A DNA stretch of 64,000 nt from Immersiella caudata (GCA_030512335.1 JAULSU010000003.1:5270001-5334000); one strand, 5' to 3'; numbered from the stretch's first letter, positions 22,701-34,288 are shown. Numbers and translations are program-made. Notes: generated by a model from the letters alone, not told the origin.

Positions 22701-25700
22701 TCGATCGGTTACAGAGTCTCCTCTCCCTCGACTCCAGTGGCCGCGTGAAATTGCTCGTCTCCAGCCGGACGGAGGCGCCATACAGCCTTTCGGCCGCAAC
22801 CGACATCAAGTCGATCAGTACCAGCAACGAGGCCACCAGACGGAACGTGGAAGGCTTTATCCGCGCCCAAGTCAGGACGTCCCTCCAGCGATCCTACAAG
22901 GCCATTCGCGCTGGCCAAGATGTGGAAGATAAGCTCATTGCGCTTTCTAGGGGCAACTTCCTCTTCGCCCAACTAGCATGGGAGCAGTTCTCCCGGGGGT
23001 TAACCCGGTGGTCGCAAGCCGAGATTCAGCAAGGTTTCAGCCGCCTGGAGAGCGTCTCTCCAGACCTCGCCGACGCGTATTGCAGGCTGCTGAAAACAGT
23101 ACCTCCCGCATATGTCGACAGAGCTCGGACATCGTTTGCCATCCTCAGGGTCTCCAAAGAGAAGCTTACGCCTCGCCAGCTCGCCTTCATGGCAACTCTT
23201 CACAGCCAGGCATCTAACGCTTCCCCATCCACTTTATCCGAGCTGCGCCGTCAGGCCGCTGATCTCGAGACATATCTCTCGGAGATTTGCGGCTTTCTCG
23301 TGAAGGAGACCGAGGATGGCATGGTTGACTTTATTCACGTCTCGGCCAAAGATCTCTTTCTCGCCGACCCTGCAAGCCTGGCATCTTCCGAGGCCAGGAC
23401 AGTCTTCTCCAAATTTCGGGTTGTGGATTCAGATGCGCACGCATTGTTGCACACTCTTTGCATCAAGATATTACGCCTTGAGAATGCCACCAGGACACCG
23501 GCTCAGTGGCATGCGCTATGGGATGCCGTTCTTGAGAAGGAAAAGAACATGCGCCGCTCGTTCGGGGAGGGCAAGCTCCTTACGCCGGCAGAGATGCACC
23601 ACATCATGGCCGCCGTCAGCTCCCACATCAACGCCTCCAGCAGAACGCACTGTCTTCTATACTCAGTCTGCCACTGGTTCAGCCACTACGCCGCAGCGAC
23701 GAAGACCTACGAACTGGATCAAAACGTAGCCACCTTTGCGCAGACCGTCCCGGGGTATTATTCTCACCTACTCTGGACTCGACTCCAGGTCAATGCAATT
23801 GCTCCGCTCAATCGGTATCAAGAGTCCCATACGACTCCAGGCTACACAGCAGAGCATGCAATCTTTCGAGTCGTCGCCCAGGGTGACTGTCCCGAGGCGG
23901 TCAAGGCATTTTTGGCAAACGGGATCAATGCCGGATTTATCCCCTACAAAAAAGGCGGTATAACTATCCTGTCCTGGGCCATTCTATGCCAGCGGAAACA
24001 AGTGTTCCAAGTCTTGCTTCGAAACGAAGAAGTCCAAATCAACTACGGCTCAGTCGACGAGTCAAAGCCGTTGCACCACGCTGCTGCATGCGAGGATACC
24101 TTTTATTTGGAGGCACTTGTTCGACGACCTGAGATCAACGTCAATGTGGAGAAACGCCCGTCGACACTCCGGGATGATTCATTTGAGCAACTCGGCTCGC
24201 CTCTCCACGCCGCGATCTGGGCGAGGAACGTCTCGGCAGTCCAGATTCTTCTCAGCCAGCCCTATATCGACATCTGGGCTACACAAGGGGGCTGGCCCAA
24301 CCGGACGGCCTACTCCAGGCTCTTTCTCGACAACATCTGGGAGCCGGTCATCCCGGCGCTGCTCAAGATAGCGTCCGAGACGCCTACCCCCAGTGCTCAT
24401 CACATCTCGAGACAACTCTCCGTGGCCGGAATGTACGGCTGGACACGTGTGGAGGAGGCCATCCTGTGGGCCGACCCACTGCAGGTGCTGGCAGTCGACA
24501 GCACCACGGGGTTCAACACGGTTGAGCACTGTGCATACTTTGGCAGAAAGGAGAAGCTCATGTGGTACCTCAATCGGCTCCCCTATGGCTTTCCCCTGCG
24601 GTCATCTTCAGGCTCACGATACGACATCCTCCACCTGTGCGCCAACCAAGACTGGGAGGACGTTGTCCTTCACTTGCAAAGAAGGCACAACCTCGCGACG
24701 CTCCGCTCTGACCATGTGGGTAGGACCCTGCTGCACTGGGCTTTGGAGTACTCTTGGAACCTCGACGCAATCAACTTGAGCGAGTACACTACATCGGGCC
24801 TCCTCAACACTCAGGACCGAGACGGGCTTACTGCTCTCCACATCGCGGTCATGAACCGCAACATGGAGGCCATGGATCTGCTGATGGCATCCGGCGCCGA
24901 TTGCTTCGTCAAAGACAAAAAGGGCATGTCGCCGGCCCACATAGCCGCAGATATTGGCTACCGCAAGGCGTTGCAACTCTTCACACGCAGCGAACGGCGC
25001 GAGTTTGGAAGAACGAGAAGCGGAGCAAGCCTTCTGCATCTGATGGCCATGTGGTTCGAGGGTCCGCTGGTGCGCAACTTCGTGCTTACCAAGCGCGCGC
25101 TGGTCAACGTGGTGGACAAGCATCGACGAACTCCCTTGCACTACGCGGCCATGTCCAACAATCTCTCTGCCGTCGAGCAGCTCGTCGAGCTGGGCGCGTT
25201 GGTGGATACCAGGGACGAGAACGGCAGGACGGCCTTGCACGAAGCAATCCGTGGAAGCGCGGCGGCTACGGCCTCCCTCCTGCTTGATCTCGGGGCCAAC
25301 CCAAAGGCCACCGACTCGGTCGGGCAAAACTGTCTGCACCTGAGCGTGCGGTACGGCGCCGACAGGCTGGTCAGGCGTCTTTTGCAACTTGGGGTGGATA
25401 TCAATGCGGTTGATGCGTTCGGTATGCGGCCCATTCATCGGGCTTGCGCAACCGGCGATGTCCAGCGCATCTGGAGCCTGGTCGAAGAGGGTGCTGACTG
25501 GGGCGCCCACGGACCGCGGCACCCATCGCCCCTGGACTCGGCCGTTGAGTCGCGAAGTGTCGACGCTGTGGGTTATGTCTTGGAGTTGATGGAGCATCCG
25601 CGACGCTACCATTTACCAAAGCGTACCGTTGCCACGCGCGCGCTCCAGGTCGCTGGTGTGCACGACTTCATGGCTGTGGAGGGAATGCTTATAAAGGCGG

Positions 25701-25795
25701 GAGCAATCCCTCCACCGGGTGGGATAAAGGTTAAAAGGCTGTACATGGAAGGGCCGAGGCCGGAAAGCAGATGGCCTCTTTGGTGTCCTGATTAA
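19794..25795 (+). CDS. NLR: two lipase-like domains, NACHT, ankyrin repeats
   Basis: Predicted 1905 aa from six exons; introns 20694-20750, 21098-21160, 21495-21543, 21853-21909 and 22094-22151 all keep phase. Start is the first ATG (19794). A first alpha/beta-hydrolase domain has DCIAVSGLSSHPFGSW and the nucleophile elbow FIAHSLGG. A second related domain starts IIAIHGLGGHAVETW but has FVCHCLGG, with Cys where Ser is expected (21468-21470). A linker (VVDQPFAILHLPHE) leads to the NACHT module with Walker A GQPGSGKS (about 22330) and Walker B FQFIVDAVDE. The C-terminal half is an ankyrin array (for example TPLHYAAMSNNLSAVEQLVE, NGRTALHEAI). Such proteins are fungal intracellular immune-type receptors controlling cell death. 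It looks intact. Confidence 0.88.
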
Positions 25796-25859
25796 TAACC
25801 ATTGCGGGTAGATACCTGCAGCTTTCTCCCTACAAAGTAATCCAAACATCAGCCCCCCT

Positions 25860-26190
25860 CTATTTCCCCTCCCGCCCCATAACCTCCGCTATCCTCCTCT
25901 CCATGTCCCCCAACCCCGGAACCCTCTTCAAGACCGAATCCAAAGCTCCCACCGGCAAGAACCCCCCCCCCCCCCCCCAGCCACACCACCGTCGCCAACG
26001 TTCCCGCCCATATCCAATACGCCGGCTTCTTCTTCTCGCTCAACTCCATCACCACCTTTTCCGCCCACCTCTTCGGGGCGCGAGCTCTACGCGGAATGTC
26101 TGCGCGATGGCAGCGGCAGCGATTTTGGAAGCGCTGTAGATCACCGCAAAGGAGAGCATACCCGGGATGGTACGAACCGTTCGATCTCGA
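25860..26190 (-). pseudogene. Short-chain dehydrogenase relic (AYR1-like)
   Basis: On the minus strand one frame reads IPGMLSFAVIYSASKIAAAA and RVELAP, containing the SDR active-site YxxxK. It is joined directly, in another frame, to KRWAEKVVMELSEKKK and WIWAGTLATVVWL. These resemble the C-terminal part of 1-acyldihydroxyacetone-phosphate reductase-like SDRs. After the 17-G tract a third frame gives FLPVGALDSVLKR and ends at TAG (25860-25862). The Rossmann NAD(P)-binding half is absent, about 40 residues after the active site are deleted, and two frame changes remain. A functional enzyme is excluded. The SDR call is good; the AYR1-like subgroup is a guess from the tail. Confidence 0.72.
25962..25978. 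repeat. C17/G17 homopolymer
   Basis: Seventeen consecutive C on the plus strand, inside the SDR relic at the point where its reading frame changes. Confidence 0.93.
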
Positions 26191-26321
26191 ACTAGATTGT
26201 GGAAACAATGCTCCAAGAATACAATGCCCTATCCTGAGGCTAAAACAACCCCCCTCGCCGGAGCGCATCTCTAAACCACCCTCTCTGCCATTTGACTCCG
26301 TCCCGTGAGTTTCTCTAGCCT

Positions 26322-26876
26322 TCAACCGAGTCTATTAGCCTCAGCTCTCGCGGAGCTGCACGTTACCCTCTTTGTTTGTCCCCGATCCCCATCGTCAGAT
26401 GGCCGCTTATTGATTCGTGTCGATGAGGCCTCTCCCAAGGGGGTTACCTCTGGCGCTAAACCCTCTGCGTCGGCCGATGTCCCTTTCTTCTTCGATTTCG
26501 CCGTCTGCACCTTTCGCGCCCGAGGAGCACGCGCCGCGCCCGCCTGGGACTCTTTCAACGCCGCCAACTCCTCCTCTTGAAGCTGCTGTATGAGCTTCCT
26601 CTCCTTCACGTAGTCCTCCATGCTCTCTCTGAACTTCCTCGACTCTGCCTCTTCCTCCTCTTGAACAGCCGGGTCCACCTCTTCCTTCGGTGTCTCAGAC
26701 CTGTCGCGCTTCTTCAGCATCACCAGATCATCTCGGAAGTCCACGCTCTCGACGCTGAGACCCAACTGCTCGCGTCGCTTGAAGAACTCCCAGCTCAGGA
26801 GATAGGCTGCCGACTTGATCTGTGCAGAATCGGTACCGCGCTTGTTTAGGAAGGCTGTGAACTTGTCACTTGTCAT
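26322..26876 (-). CDS. Hypothetical charged coiled-coil protein
   Basis: An open frame of 184 aa from ATG 26876 (MTSDKFTAFLNKRG). An upstream in-frame ATG at 27008 would add 44 residues of poor composition. Residues about 20-55 look globular (SAAYLLSWEFFKRREQLG). Residues about 75-120 are a Glu/Lys-rich probable coiled coil (QEEEEAESRKFRESMEDY). The tail is basic and disordered with a possible nuclear signal (AKSKKKG). I do not recognise the family. Codon use looks coding-like and the frame is uninterrupted. It neighbours the NLR gene (tail to tail, with the SDR relic between). Confidence 0.55.
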   Translation of the reverse strand: MTSDKFTAFLNKRGTDSAQIKSAAYLLSWEFFKRREQLGLSVESVDFRDDLVMLKKRDRSETPKEEVDPAVQEEEEAESRKFRESMEDYVKERKLIQQLQEEELAALKESQAGAARAPRARKVQTAKSKKKGTSADAEGLAPEVTPLGEASSTRINKRPSDDGDRGQTKRVTCSSARAEANRLG

Positions 26877-27707
26877 CGTCGACCCTAAATGCTCCCGGCA
26901 AGTCTCCGGCGGCAAGCTCGAGATCCTACAGCAGAAAGTTTGATCATTGCGTGAACTTGATCGCAGTCCCTGTCTACCTCCAATTCGCGTCAGGGACAGT
27001 GGAGCCATGACGCTTCAGCGGCTACAGGGGGCCGCCCCCCCTATCGCTGTCCGGATGAACCAAATCACCAGGTCCCAAAGCCCTGGAAATAATGTGAGTG
27101 CGGGGTCACACTAACTACCCCGCCCCCGCACTCCCACCATTATCCAGCCTTTGTTTTGGCTAGGGCTGAAGCCCCTGAATCGGGCATGGCAATGGTTTGT
27201 GGGAATCTGCAGGTAAACGGCAGAAGGCAAAAGTCAAAAGTCAAGTTGATTCATGTGCAAAGAGAAATAGCAGAGTGAAGGCGGTGACCTGGAAGAGCTT
27301 TGGATGCACGAGAGCAATCTGAAAGCAAGAACGCAGAGGGCGACCAGAAGTCAGTTGTTCTTGATCTTAAAATTCAAGGAGCTGCCCACCCAAGCCATGG
27401 CCATCGCGAAGTCAAGTGGTCGCGAGAGGGTGCATTAGTGTTTTAGCAGCCATTTGTATTAAAGAATAAATACCGGTTGGAAATCTTTGCGCATCGTGAC
27501 CATTGCGCACAGGCTCTCACACCAGCAAAGCAGGTGCGCTTTCCAAGCTGGGTCAAGGTTTGTTGTCTTGGTCCTTGAGGCACTCTCGTTTGATATCCTG
27601 CACTGTCCAAGTTCACTGCGCCCGACGCTGCAATTCTTCGTCTCATTACTTTCCCATCACGATTTAACTTGGCAGTTTCTTTGCTTTGCGCATGCATCAC
27701 CGTGAGA
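26877..27707. other. Intergenic
   Basis: 5' flanks of two divergent genes. No recognised feature. Confidence 0.5.
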
Positions 27708-28715
27708 ATGAGCTCCGAGGCGAGCCAACCTCTGCTCCTGCGCACCATCCTTCCAGCAGCGACTTCAACAAATAGAAGTCTCGCCCAGGTGAGTGCTGAT
27801 AGACGACTCTACCTTCATTCAATCTGCCGCTCTCTGACCCATTGCGCGTCCACTAACCCACCGCAGCAGCAGTACCTCACCGACGATCTAGACATACTGA
27901 ATACCACCGGACACATCACGAGTTGGAAGGGCACCGCCAACCCAGTCCCCCCTGGAGTGCGCACAGGATACTGGCAAAGGCTGTACAAAAGAGCCAACAG
28001 CCGTCTTTTCAACGAGGCAGAGTGCCAAGTCCAGACAGAGCTGTGCCTCCCGGTATCTGCAATCAGGGGTAATAGAGAGAAGGACAAGGCCGTCAAGGTG
28101 CGGATTTCAGAGGTCAACCAGAACAGTCGAGACACCAGAAAGACTTGGCTATTGGCCTTTGAATACTTGATACGAGACCTTGTTCAAGTCGCCGAGGGGC
28201 ATTTCCCGACGAAATATGTGGCCCTTGAGGAGCAGCAGAAGAGGCAGCAGGCGTTGAACGAGACGCGGGAGCAGTACGTCAAGCAAGCGGTCCTCCATAT
28301 CTTATCAACCAGACACTATCATCACACTCCATGAGCCCTTATTCTTATACCGTGCATGCTTTGGAGATTTTATCAGCGGCCTGTGCGAAGCTTCAAGGTG
28401 GCCTTTGTCAGGCTCACTTGTTGGCGTTGAAAGATCACACAGTTGGGGTATTGGTGTGCAACGAGAGGCCTCGTTGGCTTGGCGCAAGGCCCCTGACAAA
28501 ATCTTCAAGGCTTAAGGAGATGAACAACATCACGATCACTTTCAAATGGAATTATCGCTAACAGCGCGTGTAGTCTGCCGCCAGAATTCTTCGACTTCCT
28601 AGAGGATGAGACGGGGTATGCCATCCGAACCCGCTCACATGTATCGTCGTGGGAACTCGATTCGGACAGGAAGTGGTATGGCAAAGGAGGGTGGATAACA
28701 ACGATGAAGCTGTGA
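27708..28715 (+). CDS. Orphan three-exon family, member A
   Basis: Predicted 209 aa from exons 27708-27788, 27867-28273 and 28574-28715 (introns 78 and 300 nt, GTGAGT and GTACGT donors). Summed coding length is a multiple of three. I do not recognise the family, but the predicted protein is collinear with two others in this window (29862 and 42723). Shared blocks are YLTDDLDILNTTGHITSW-like after intron 1, WLLAFEYLIRDLVQVAEGHF near the middle, HLPPEFFDFL straight after intron 2, and a terminal WYGKGGWITTM. No signal peptide, membrane helix or catalytic motif is seen. Exon 3 was found by homology to the other members, which supports the long second intron. Confidence 0.7.
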
Positions 28716-29337
28716 CCAATTTTGCAATGTTGATTCGTCACAAGGGAAAACACAACAGATTTTGTGCGCTAGTATCTTATTCTTGAGCAGCACGTGGTGT
28801 CTTCACAGTGATGGCGACGTCATATGGTGTTTGCACGGGACGTAGCTGGAGAGAGGACAATGAATTATGGACAGCCTTTTGTTGATATCCTTTGGTTGAA
28901 TGACCAGACCAATTGATTTTCCATCTGACCATTGAAAATTCTGAATCTCGGAGTCACAATGCCTCTATTCAGGGTCATTGCAGCCCATCCTCCATTCAGA
29001 CTCTTCTCTGCTATTGTGGTCAAGACACAAATAAAATGGCAGCTCTCTCGTCGGCTTGAGATCAACATCCTCTTCCTGATCTAAGCACACAACTTGTGGT
29101 AGCAGTGACTTCTTCCTTGCTTTCAGCAACATCTCACACTCTCCCTTCGGCTTACAGGCCACGCTCTCTCAACCGTCCAGAATTCAGGTCCAAGCTCACG
29201 TCTCGTTGTGCTGGTGATCTTCGTCGTTTTCGGCACCGTCAACCCTCTTCATCAAGCAGAGTTTTCCTTCTTTCTCAGCTCACAACGATCTCTTCCCCAC
29301 GCAGAATTTTCTCTCTCTTCACTGCGCAGACCTTTTT

Positions 29338-29338
<1 letters not shown>
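28716..29338. other. Intergenic
   Basis: No gene is recognised. Becomes pyrimidine-rich from about 29090 towards the (CT)n tract. Confidence 0.5.

Positions 29339-29425
<87 letters not shown>
29339..29425. repeat. (CT)n microsatellite
   Basis: About 43 uninterrupted CT units, 437 bases upstream of the member B start codon, at the beginning of a CT-rich leader. It could influence transcription start, as CT tracts often do in fungal promoters, but that is inference. Confidence 0.95.
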
Positions 29426-29429
<4 letters not shown>

Positions 29430-29861
29430 ACAACAGAATCCTCTTCACCACCCAGACCCTTCTGCCCCTTCGTGTGTACAAGAACGGCCTCTTCCCTTCT
29501 TGACGCAGACCATTTCCTCAGCCCTCTCTCTTCACGAACGACGACGACGACGGCCTCTTCACCACGCAGGTTTTTCTCTCTGCAAAGAACTACATCTTCT
29601 CAACCACGTCAACCCCCCTTCTCTTCTGCGAAGAACAGCGCCCTCTCAAGCTTGCAGAGTTCTCCTTCTCTCAGTAAACAACAGCAGCCTCTTTCACCAA
29701 GAAGACTTCTCTCACCCTCTCCACTCCATAAAGCACGCCTTGCTTGCCACGGAGAGTACTCCTCCCAGCAAACAACGCCCTCTCATCCACGAAGCCCTGT
29801 CTTCCTTTCTACAACAAGGCCTTCTTCACCACCCAGATTCTTCTCCCTCCAAACAAACAAG
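29426..29861 (+). repeat. Degenerate ~46-bp tandem repeat in leader of member B
   Basis: Diverged units begin near 29426, 29478, 29534, 29582, 29628, 29674, 29768, 29811 and 29851. Each starts GCAAACAACAGC-like and continues CCTCTTCACCACGCAGA-like before a CTTCTCTC run. Spacing is 40-56 bp, with a double gap at 29674-29768. The last unit ends directly at the ATG (AAACAAACAAGATG). The array probably forms the 5' untranslated region. Open frames through it are artefacts of the repeat. Confidence 0.65.
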
Positions 29862-30884
29862 ATGGCTCAACGTCTCGCCGTCACTCCTCCCCCTGGTTCC
29901 GAGGTCCTCGTCACCCTCCCTAACAACACCCTGGTATGTCCTCCCTCTTCCTGTTTATCGTTCTTCACTAACCTTCACTCAGTTCCTAACTGACAATCTC
30001 CATTTCCCCAACAACAACGGCCCCATCACCCTCTGGTCCGGCCTCGCTAACCCAATCCCCCCCTTTGTCAACTCAAACTACTGGGCCACCCTCTGCATCC
30101 GCGCCGAGGGCAAGATCAAGGCCACAGCCCGCGCCGAGTTTTCCGAGCCCGCTCCCGGCCCGAACCTCAAGGGCAAGCGTCTCGCCAACGCCGTCAAGGC
30201 CAAGGTCGAGGAGTTTCGTGGCGATGAGGACCGTACGACTTGGTGCTTCGCCATGGAGTTGCTGGTTTATGACTTGGTCTGTCTGGCCGAGGGGGACTTT
30301 GTCAAGAGCGGGGATCGGACGTTGACGGAGAATCTGGAGAGGGGACACGCCCTGAGGGTTTCGCGTCGGCAGTAAGTTTGTTCTGATTGTTTCTGGTTTT
30401 TTTCTTCTCTTTTTTCTTTTTTCATCTTTTTTTTCTTTTTTCATCTTTTTTTCATCTTTTTTTTTTCCTTTTTTTCCTTTTTTTCTTTTTTTTCGGTTTT
30501 TTCCCCCTTTCTCCATGTCCTCTGCCCATCAGGCAAGCATTACAATGGTGGCTTCTATTGGCCCTGGAGTCATTGTTTTATTTTATTTCACTGCTGTACG
30601 CTGGAGGCGTCACCTGGAGGCCATTACACTGCACTACCATGGTGTTTTGGTCTCCAGACGACTATTTCCAATTTATTTCCTTATTTTCCACGTTTACTTC
30701 AAGTCTGGATGTTGATAGTATTGTTTTTAGTTTGCCTTTCCAGTTTTTTGACTGGCTCAAGGCCACGGCCGACGTGGACATCGTGCCCCGGGAGTTCCTC
30801 GGCCCCGAGGAGTTTTTCTCCGGGGATGGGGAGCTCCAGTGGTTTGGAACGGGAGAATGGGTGACGACGATGAGCCTGGAGTGA
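29862..30884 (+). CDS. Orphan three-exon family, member B
   Basis: Predicted 204 aa from exons 29862-29933, 29983-30371 and 30731-30884. Intron 1 (49 nt) has GTATGT, CACTAAC and CTCAG. Intron 2 (359 nt) has a GTAAGT donor and a long T/TTTTC-rich tract at about 30397-30505. The protein parallels member A: FLTDNLHFPNNNGPITLW, WCFAMELLVYDLVCLAEGDF, HLPFQFFDWL and a terminal WFGTGEWVTTM. Family and function are unknown. The TGA at 30882-30884 is followed in the same frame by 53 more sense codons of a regular hexapeptide repeat, so the annotated end may be a secondary truncation. A repeat-built leader precedes the start. Confidence 0.72.
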
Positions 30885-31046
30885 GCAGGCATCTTTTGCG
30901 CTGCGGGCGTCTTTGGGGGCGCAGGCATCTTTGGCGGTGCAGGTGACTTTGGGGGTGCCGGGGACTTCGGGGGTGCGGGCGGCTTTTCTGGTTCGGGCAA
31001 CTTTTGGGGGTACCAGGTGCTTCGGGGGTTGCGGGCTAAGCCATAA
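30885..31046 (+). repeat. 18-bp tandem repeat, in frame after the stop of member B
   Basis: Seven or so units of 18 bp that encode GxFGGA hexapeptides when read in the frame of the preceding gene, directly after its TGA, up to a TAA at 31044-31046. Examples are GIFGGA and GDFGGA. The other strand reads as a Pro/Ala/Lys-rich frame that I treat as a shadow. Confidence 0.75.
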
Positions 31047-31518
31047 AGACCCGCGAAACTTCAAATTTTTCGCCCTCTGCGATTGTTTGCCTTTGACTTC
31101 AACGTGATATGATATGTTGGGTCCTCACTTCTGGGCTACTGTTCCCGATCAAGTGTCGCCGAGTCAGACATTAGCAGAGGGGACATCTGCCAAGTCCCCC
31201 GACTGGGGCAGTTTGTTTCACCACGCCAAGGTGACCCGATTTTACAAAGGCATTCTCAAAAGCAAGACGCCCCTGCACTGCCGCAGATTCCTTTGTGGAT
31301 TGCAACGGCTCAATTGATTTGTTGGCTCGAGGCTTGGCTTCCCGATGCCAAGAATGTGACGGTCGGCGCTCGGAGTGAATTGTAATGGCCGCTATTCTAG
31401 GCGCGTTGTTTAGCCTCTTGGCACCTGCAGATTTGGGAACGTCACCCGATGTGCCCCTCCGCTTCAACCGCGCATCATCCTCCAGATCGCACGCTCGACA
31501 AGCGATTGCTCACCGAAA
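31047..31518. other. Intergenic
   Basis: Upstream flank of the Trk gene. No recognised feature. Confidence 0.5.
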
Positions 31519-34288
31519 ATGTGGAAGCCGGAGCTCAATTTCATTACTATTCACTGTGAGATAACCTCCCTCCTTAAGAGAGGAAGCGAGGGTGAAGTGC
31601 TAACAGGCCGCAGATCTCTACATTGTCGTTTGCGGGTTTTCGGGCCTCCTCTTTCTGCTCCCCTATGGCAATCTCTCGGCCGTCGACTCCCTCTTCTTTG
31701 GGGTGTCGGCGTCGACCGAATCTGGGCTCAATCCGTAGGCACCCACCTCTCGAGATTGTATCTCTATTGATGCTCATTGTGGTTCGTGGGGCTGATTCGT
31801 TTGCAGAGTCGACGTCAATGACCTCGAAACCTATCAGCAGGTCTACACGTATATCATGGCCGTCATAACAAACATGGCCTTCATCAACGTTATGGTCGTT
31901 GTGGTTCGGCTTTGGTGGTTTAAGCGGAAACTGATGTCCCTTGGTACTTTACACACCTGCATCCGTGGATGATGGGTTTTAGTAACTTCTGGCAGGGACA
32001 ACCGTGAAGCCAGGGCTTGTCGCCCCGGCGCCCGGCCCCGTTCTTTCGCAATCCCAACCCCATAGCCCAATAACTCAAGTGGGCTCTACAACAAAAACGA
32101 AAATTGGAACCGCAGAAACGGGCGATCACAACCCGAAACCCCGGGAGGACCCTGTAGAGGACAATAAAGCCTCCAACGAGCCTGAAGATGCGCCGCCTGA
32201 GGTCGACGAGACCAAGCTAGGCACCACAAGCTCAAGAGGCGCAGCGCCAACAACCCGAATCACATTTGCACCAGCAGCAGAGAAGCCGCCCCCTTCCGGT
32301 TCCAAGGCGCTGTACATTCCTCCTCCGCGAGCCCGAGACAACGGTAGGGAGACCTCGCCCGTCTTCAAAATTGCAGGTATGACGGTGATGCTGAGACTTC
32401 GGCAGGGCAGCCTTTTGTTGAAAAGGACGTGGTCATGATACACGACGAAGAAGGTAGAGCCCTAAACCGGACTGAAAGGTCATCCCATTCTCTGGCTACG
32501 CACGATGACTGATACAAAAACAGAGGGCCGCTCACTCCGACGCGTGCGATCTAGCCCCGAAGGTCCCGGCCTGATCCGCCGGCGCACATGGAATCTCGAC
32601 GGCCCAACCGTCTCCAAAGCCATATCTCTCGACCGTATGGCCGCCGATATGTTCGTTCTCGGCGCCCCAGCACGAAACCAGCAGCAGCAAGGACCGAGAA
32701 GGCGGTCGACCTCCCGCGAGGCCAACCTGCCCTTTCTCTCAAAGCAGGTCACAGTCGGTCGTAACTCCCAGTTCCTCAACATGACATCAGCGGATCGAGA
32801 GCGGCTGGGCGGAGTCGAGTATCGCGCCCTTAAAGTGTTGCTGAAGATTGCCAGTGGTGAGCGCGCTACTGCCTTCAGGGGAGACGAAAGTTTGGCTAAC
32901 CATGTTGTCTTACCAGGTTATTTTGTCGCTCTCCACATCCTCGGTATCATCTCTCTCGTTCCCTGGATCTACCACGCCCCAGCGAAGTACCAAGACTACT
33001 TGGCCGAGAAAGGAATTGACAGAGCCTGGTGGTACGACAACTCACACCCCTGTCTCCCCTCCCAGCCCAGAGAACAAAGAAGCTGACGATGTGTTGTTCT
33101 AGGGCCCTGTACAGCGCCCAGACAATGGCAAACAACCTGGGCTTCACCCTCACACCCGACTCGATGATCTCATTCCGGGACGCAACCTGGCCCATGGCCA
33201 TCATGACCTTCCTTGCCTTCGCCGCCAACACATGCTACCCCATCTTCCTCCGGCTAATCATTTGGCTCACCTGGCTCGTTTCCCCCAGAGACTCAAGCCT
33301 CAAAGACACGCTGCGCTTCCTCCTCGACCACCCGCGACGATGCTACACCCTCCTCTTCCCCTCGCGGCCAACATGGATCCTACTCGCCATCGTCTTCTTC
33401 CTCAACTTCGTCGATGTCCTTCTTATAATCACCCTCGACCTCGACAACCCCGCCGTCAACGCGCTACCCCTGGGCCCACGAATTCTCGCCTCCCTGTTCC
33501 AGGCGGCCTCGGCCCGACACACAGGCACCGCTACGTACAACCTATCCGCCGTGAACCCAGCCGTGCAGTTCAGCCTACTCGTCATGATGTACATTGCCGT
33601 CCTGCCCATCGCCATAACCATCCGCTCCTCCAACACATACGAGGAACGGAGTCTGGGAATTTATAAACCAAACAGCGAAGAAGCCGCTGACGAGACGGAC
33701 GGCACGTCTTATCTATTGACGCACATTCGGAACCAGTTCTCGTTTGATCTGTGGTACATATTCCTGGGAACGTTTTGCATATGTGCGGCTGAGGCGGATA
33801 GGATTATGGACCGGGAGAGTCAGGTGAGTTCTTTTCACGCAGTTTCTTACCCATCTCTCTCCCTCTGTCTCCCCCCTCCTGACGGGAAGGAGAGGGAAGG
33901 CTTTGTTGGAATCGCTTATGACTAACACAATCCCAGGGCATCGACGTTTTCACCATATTCTTCGAAGCCACGTCAGCATAGTACGTACCCATTCCCCCAT
34001 GACCCAATACGGATGCGAAGCAATCGAGCCAGCAAGAAGAAAAGAAAGAAAAAGGGGCTAACTAGAACTGTTACCAGTGGAAACGTGGGCCTCTCCCTCG
34101 GCCACCCTACAGTCAACACCTCACTCAGCGGCGTCTTGTCGCCCTTCAGCAAGGTCGTCATCTGTGCCATGATGATCCGCGGCCGCCACCGCGGGCTGCC
34201 GTATTCCCTGGACAGAGCTATCATGTTGCCCAGCGAGCGGATGCAAGAGAACGGAGAGATGGCGCCGTTGACCGATTTGTCGGAATGA
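31519..34288 (+). CDS. Trk-type potassium transporter
   Basis: Predicted 704 aa, ten exons: 31519-31555, 31614-31734, 31807-31943, 31996-32343, 32406-32453, 32524-32856, 32917-33031, 33103-33823, 33937-33980 and 34078-34288. Total coding length is a multiple of three. All four pore-loop elements of the Trk/HKT fold are present: SASTESGLN, SAQTMANNLGFT, ASARHTGTATYN and SAYGNVGLSLG. Membrane stretches include LYIVVCGFSGLLFLLPYG and YFVALHILGIISLVPWIY. A cytoplasmic loop (exons 4-6) carries ALYIPPPRARD and RERLGGVEYRALK. The protein imports K+ at the plasma membrane. It is at the short end for fungal Trk proteins because the first cytoplasmic loop is compact. No lesion is seen. Confidence 0.93.

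Noticed and set aside
24614..25612. 332-codon minus-strand frame
   Set aside because: Antisense shadow of the ankyrin region of the NLR.
29096..29993. Long plus-strand frames encoding Ser/Leu repeats
   Set aside because: They are the (CT)n microsatellite and the repeat leader read as protein. The supported start for this locus is 29862.
30662..31064. Minus-strand Pro/Ala/Lys-rich frames
   Set aside because: They are the complement of the 18-bp repeat. The plus frame is contiguous with member B.
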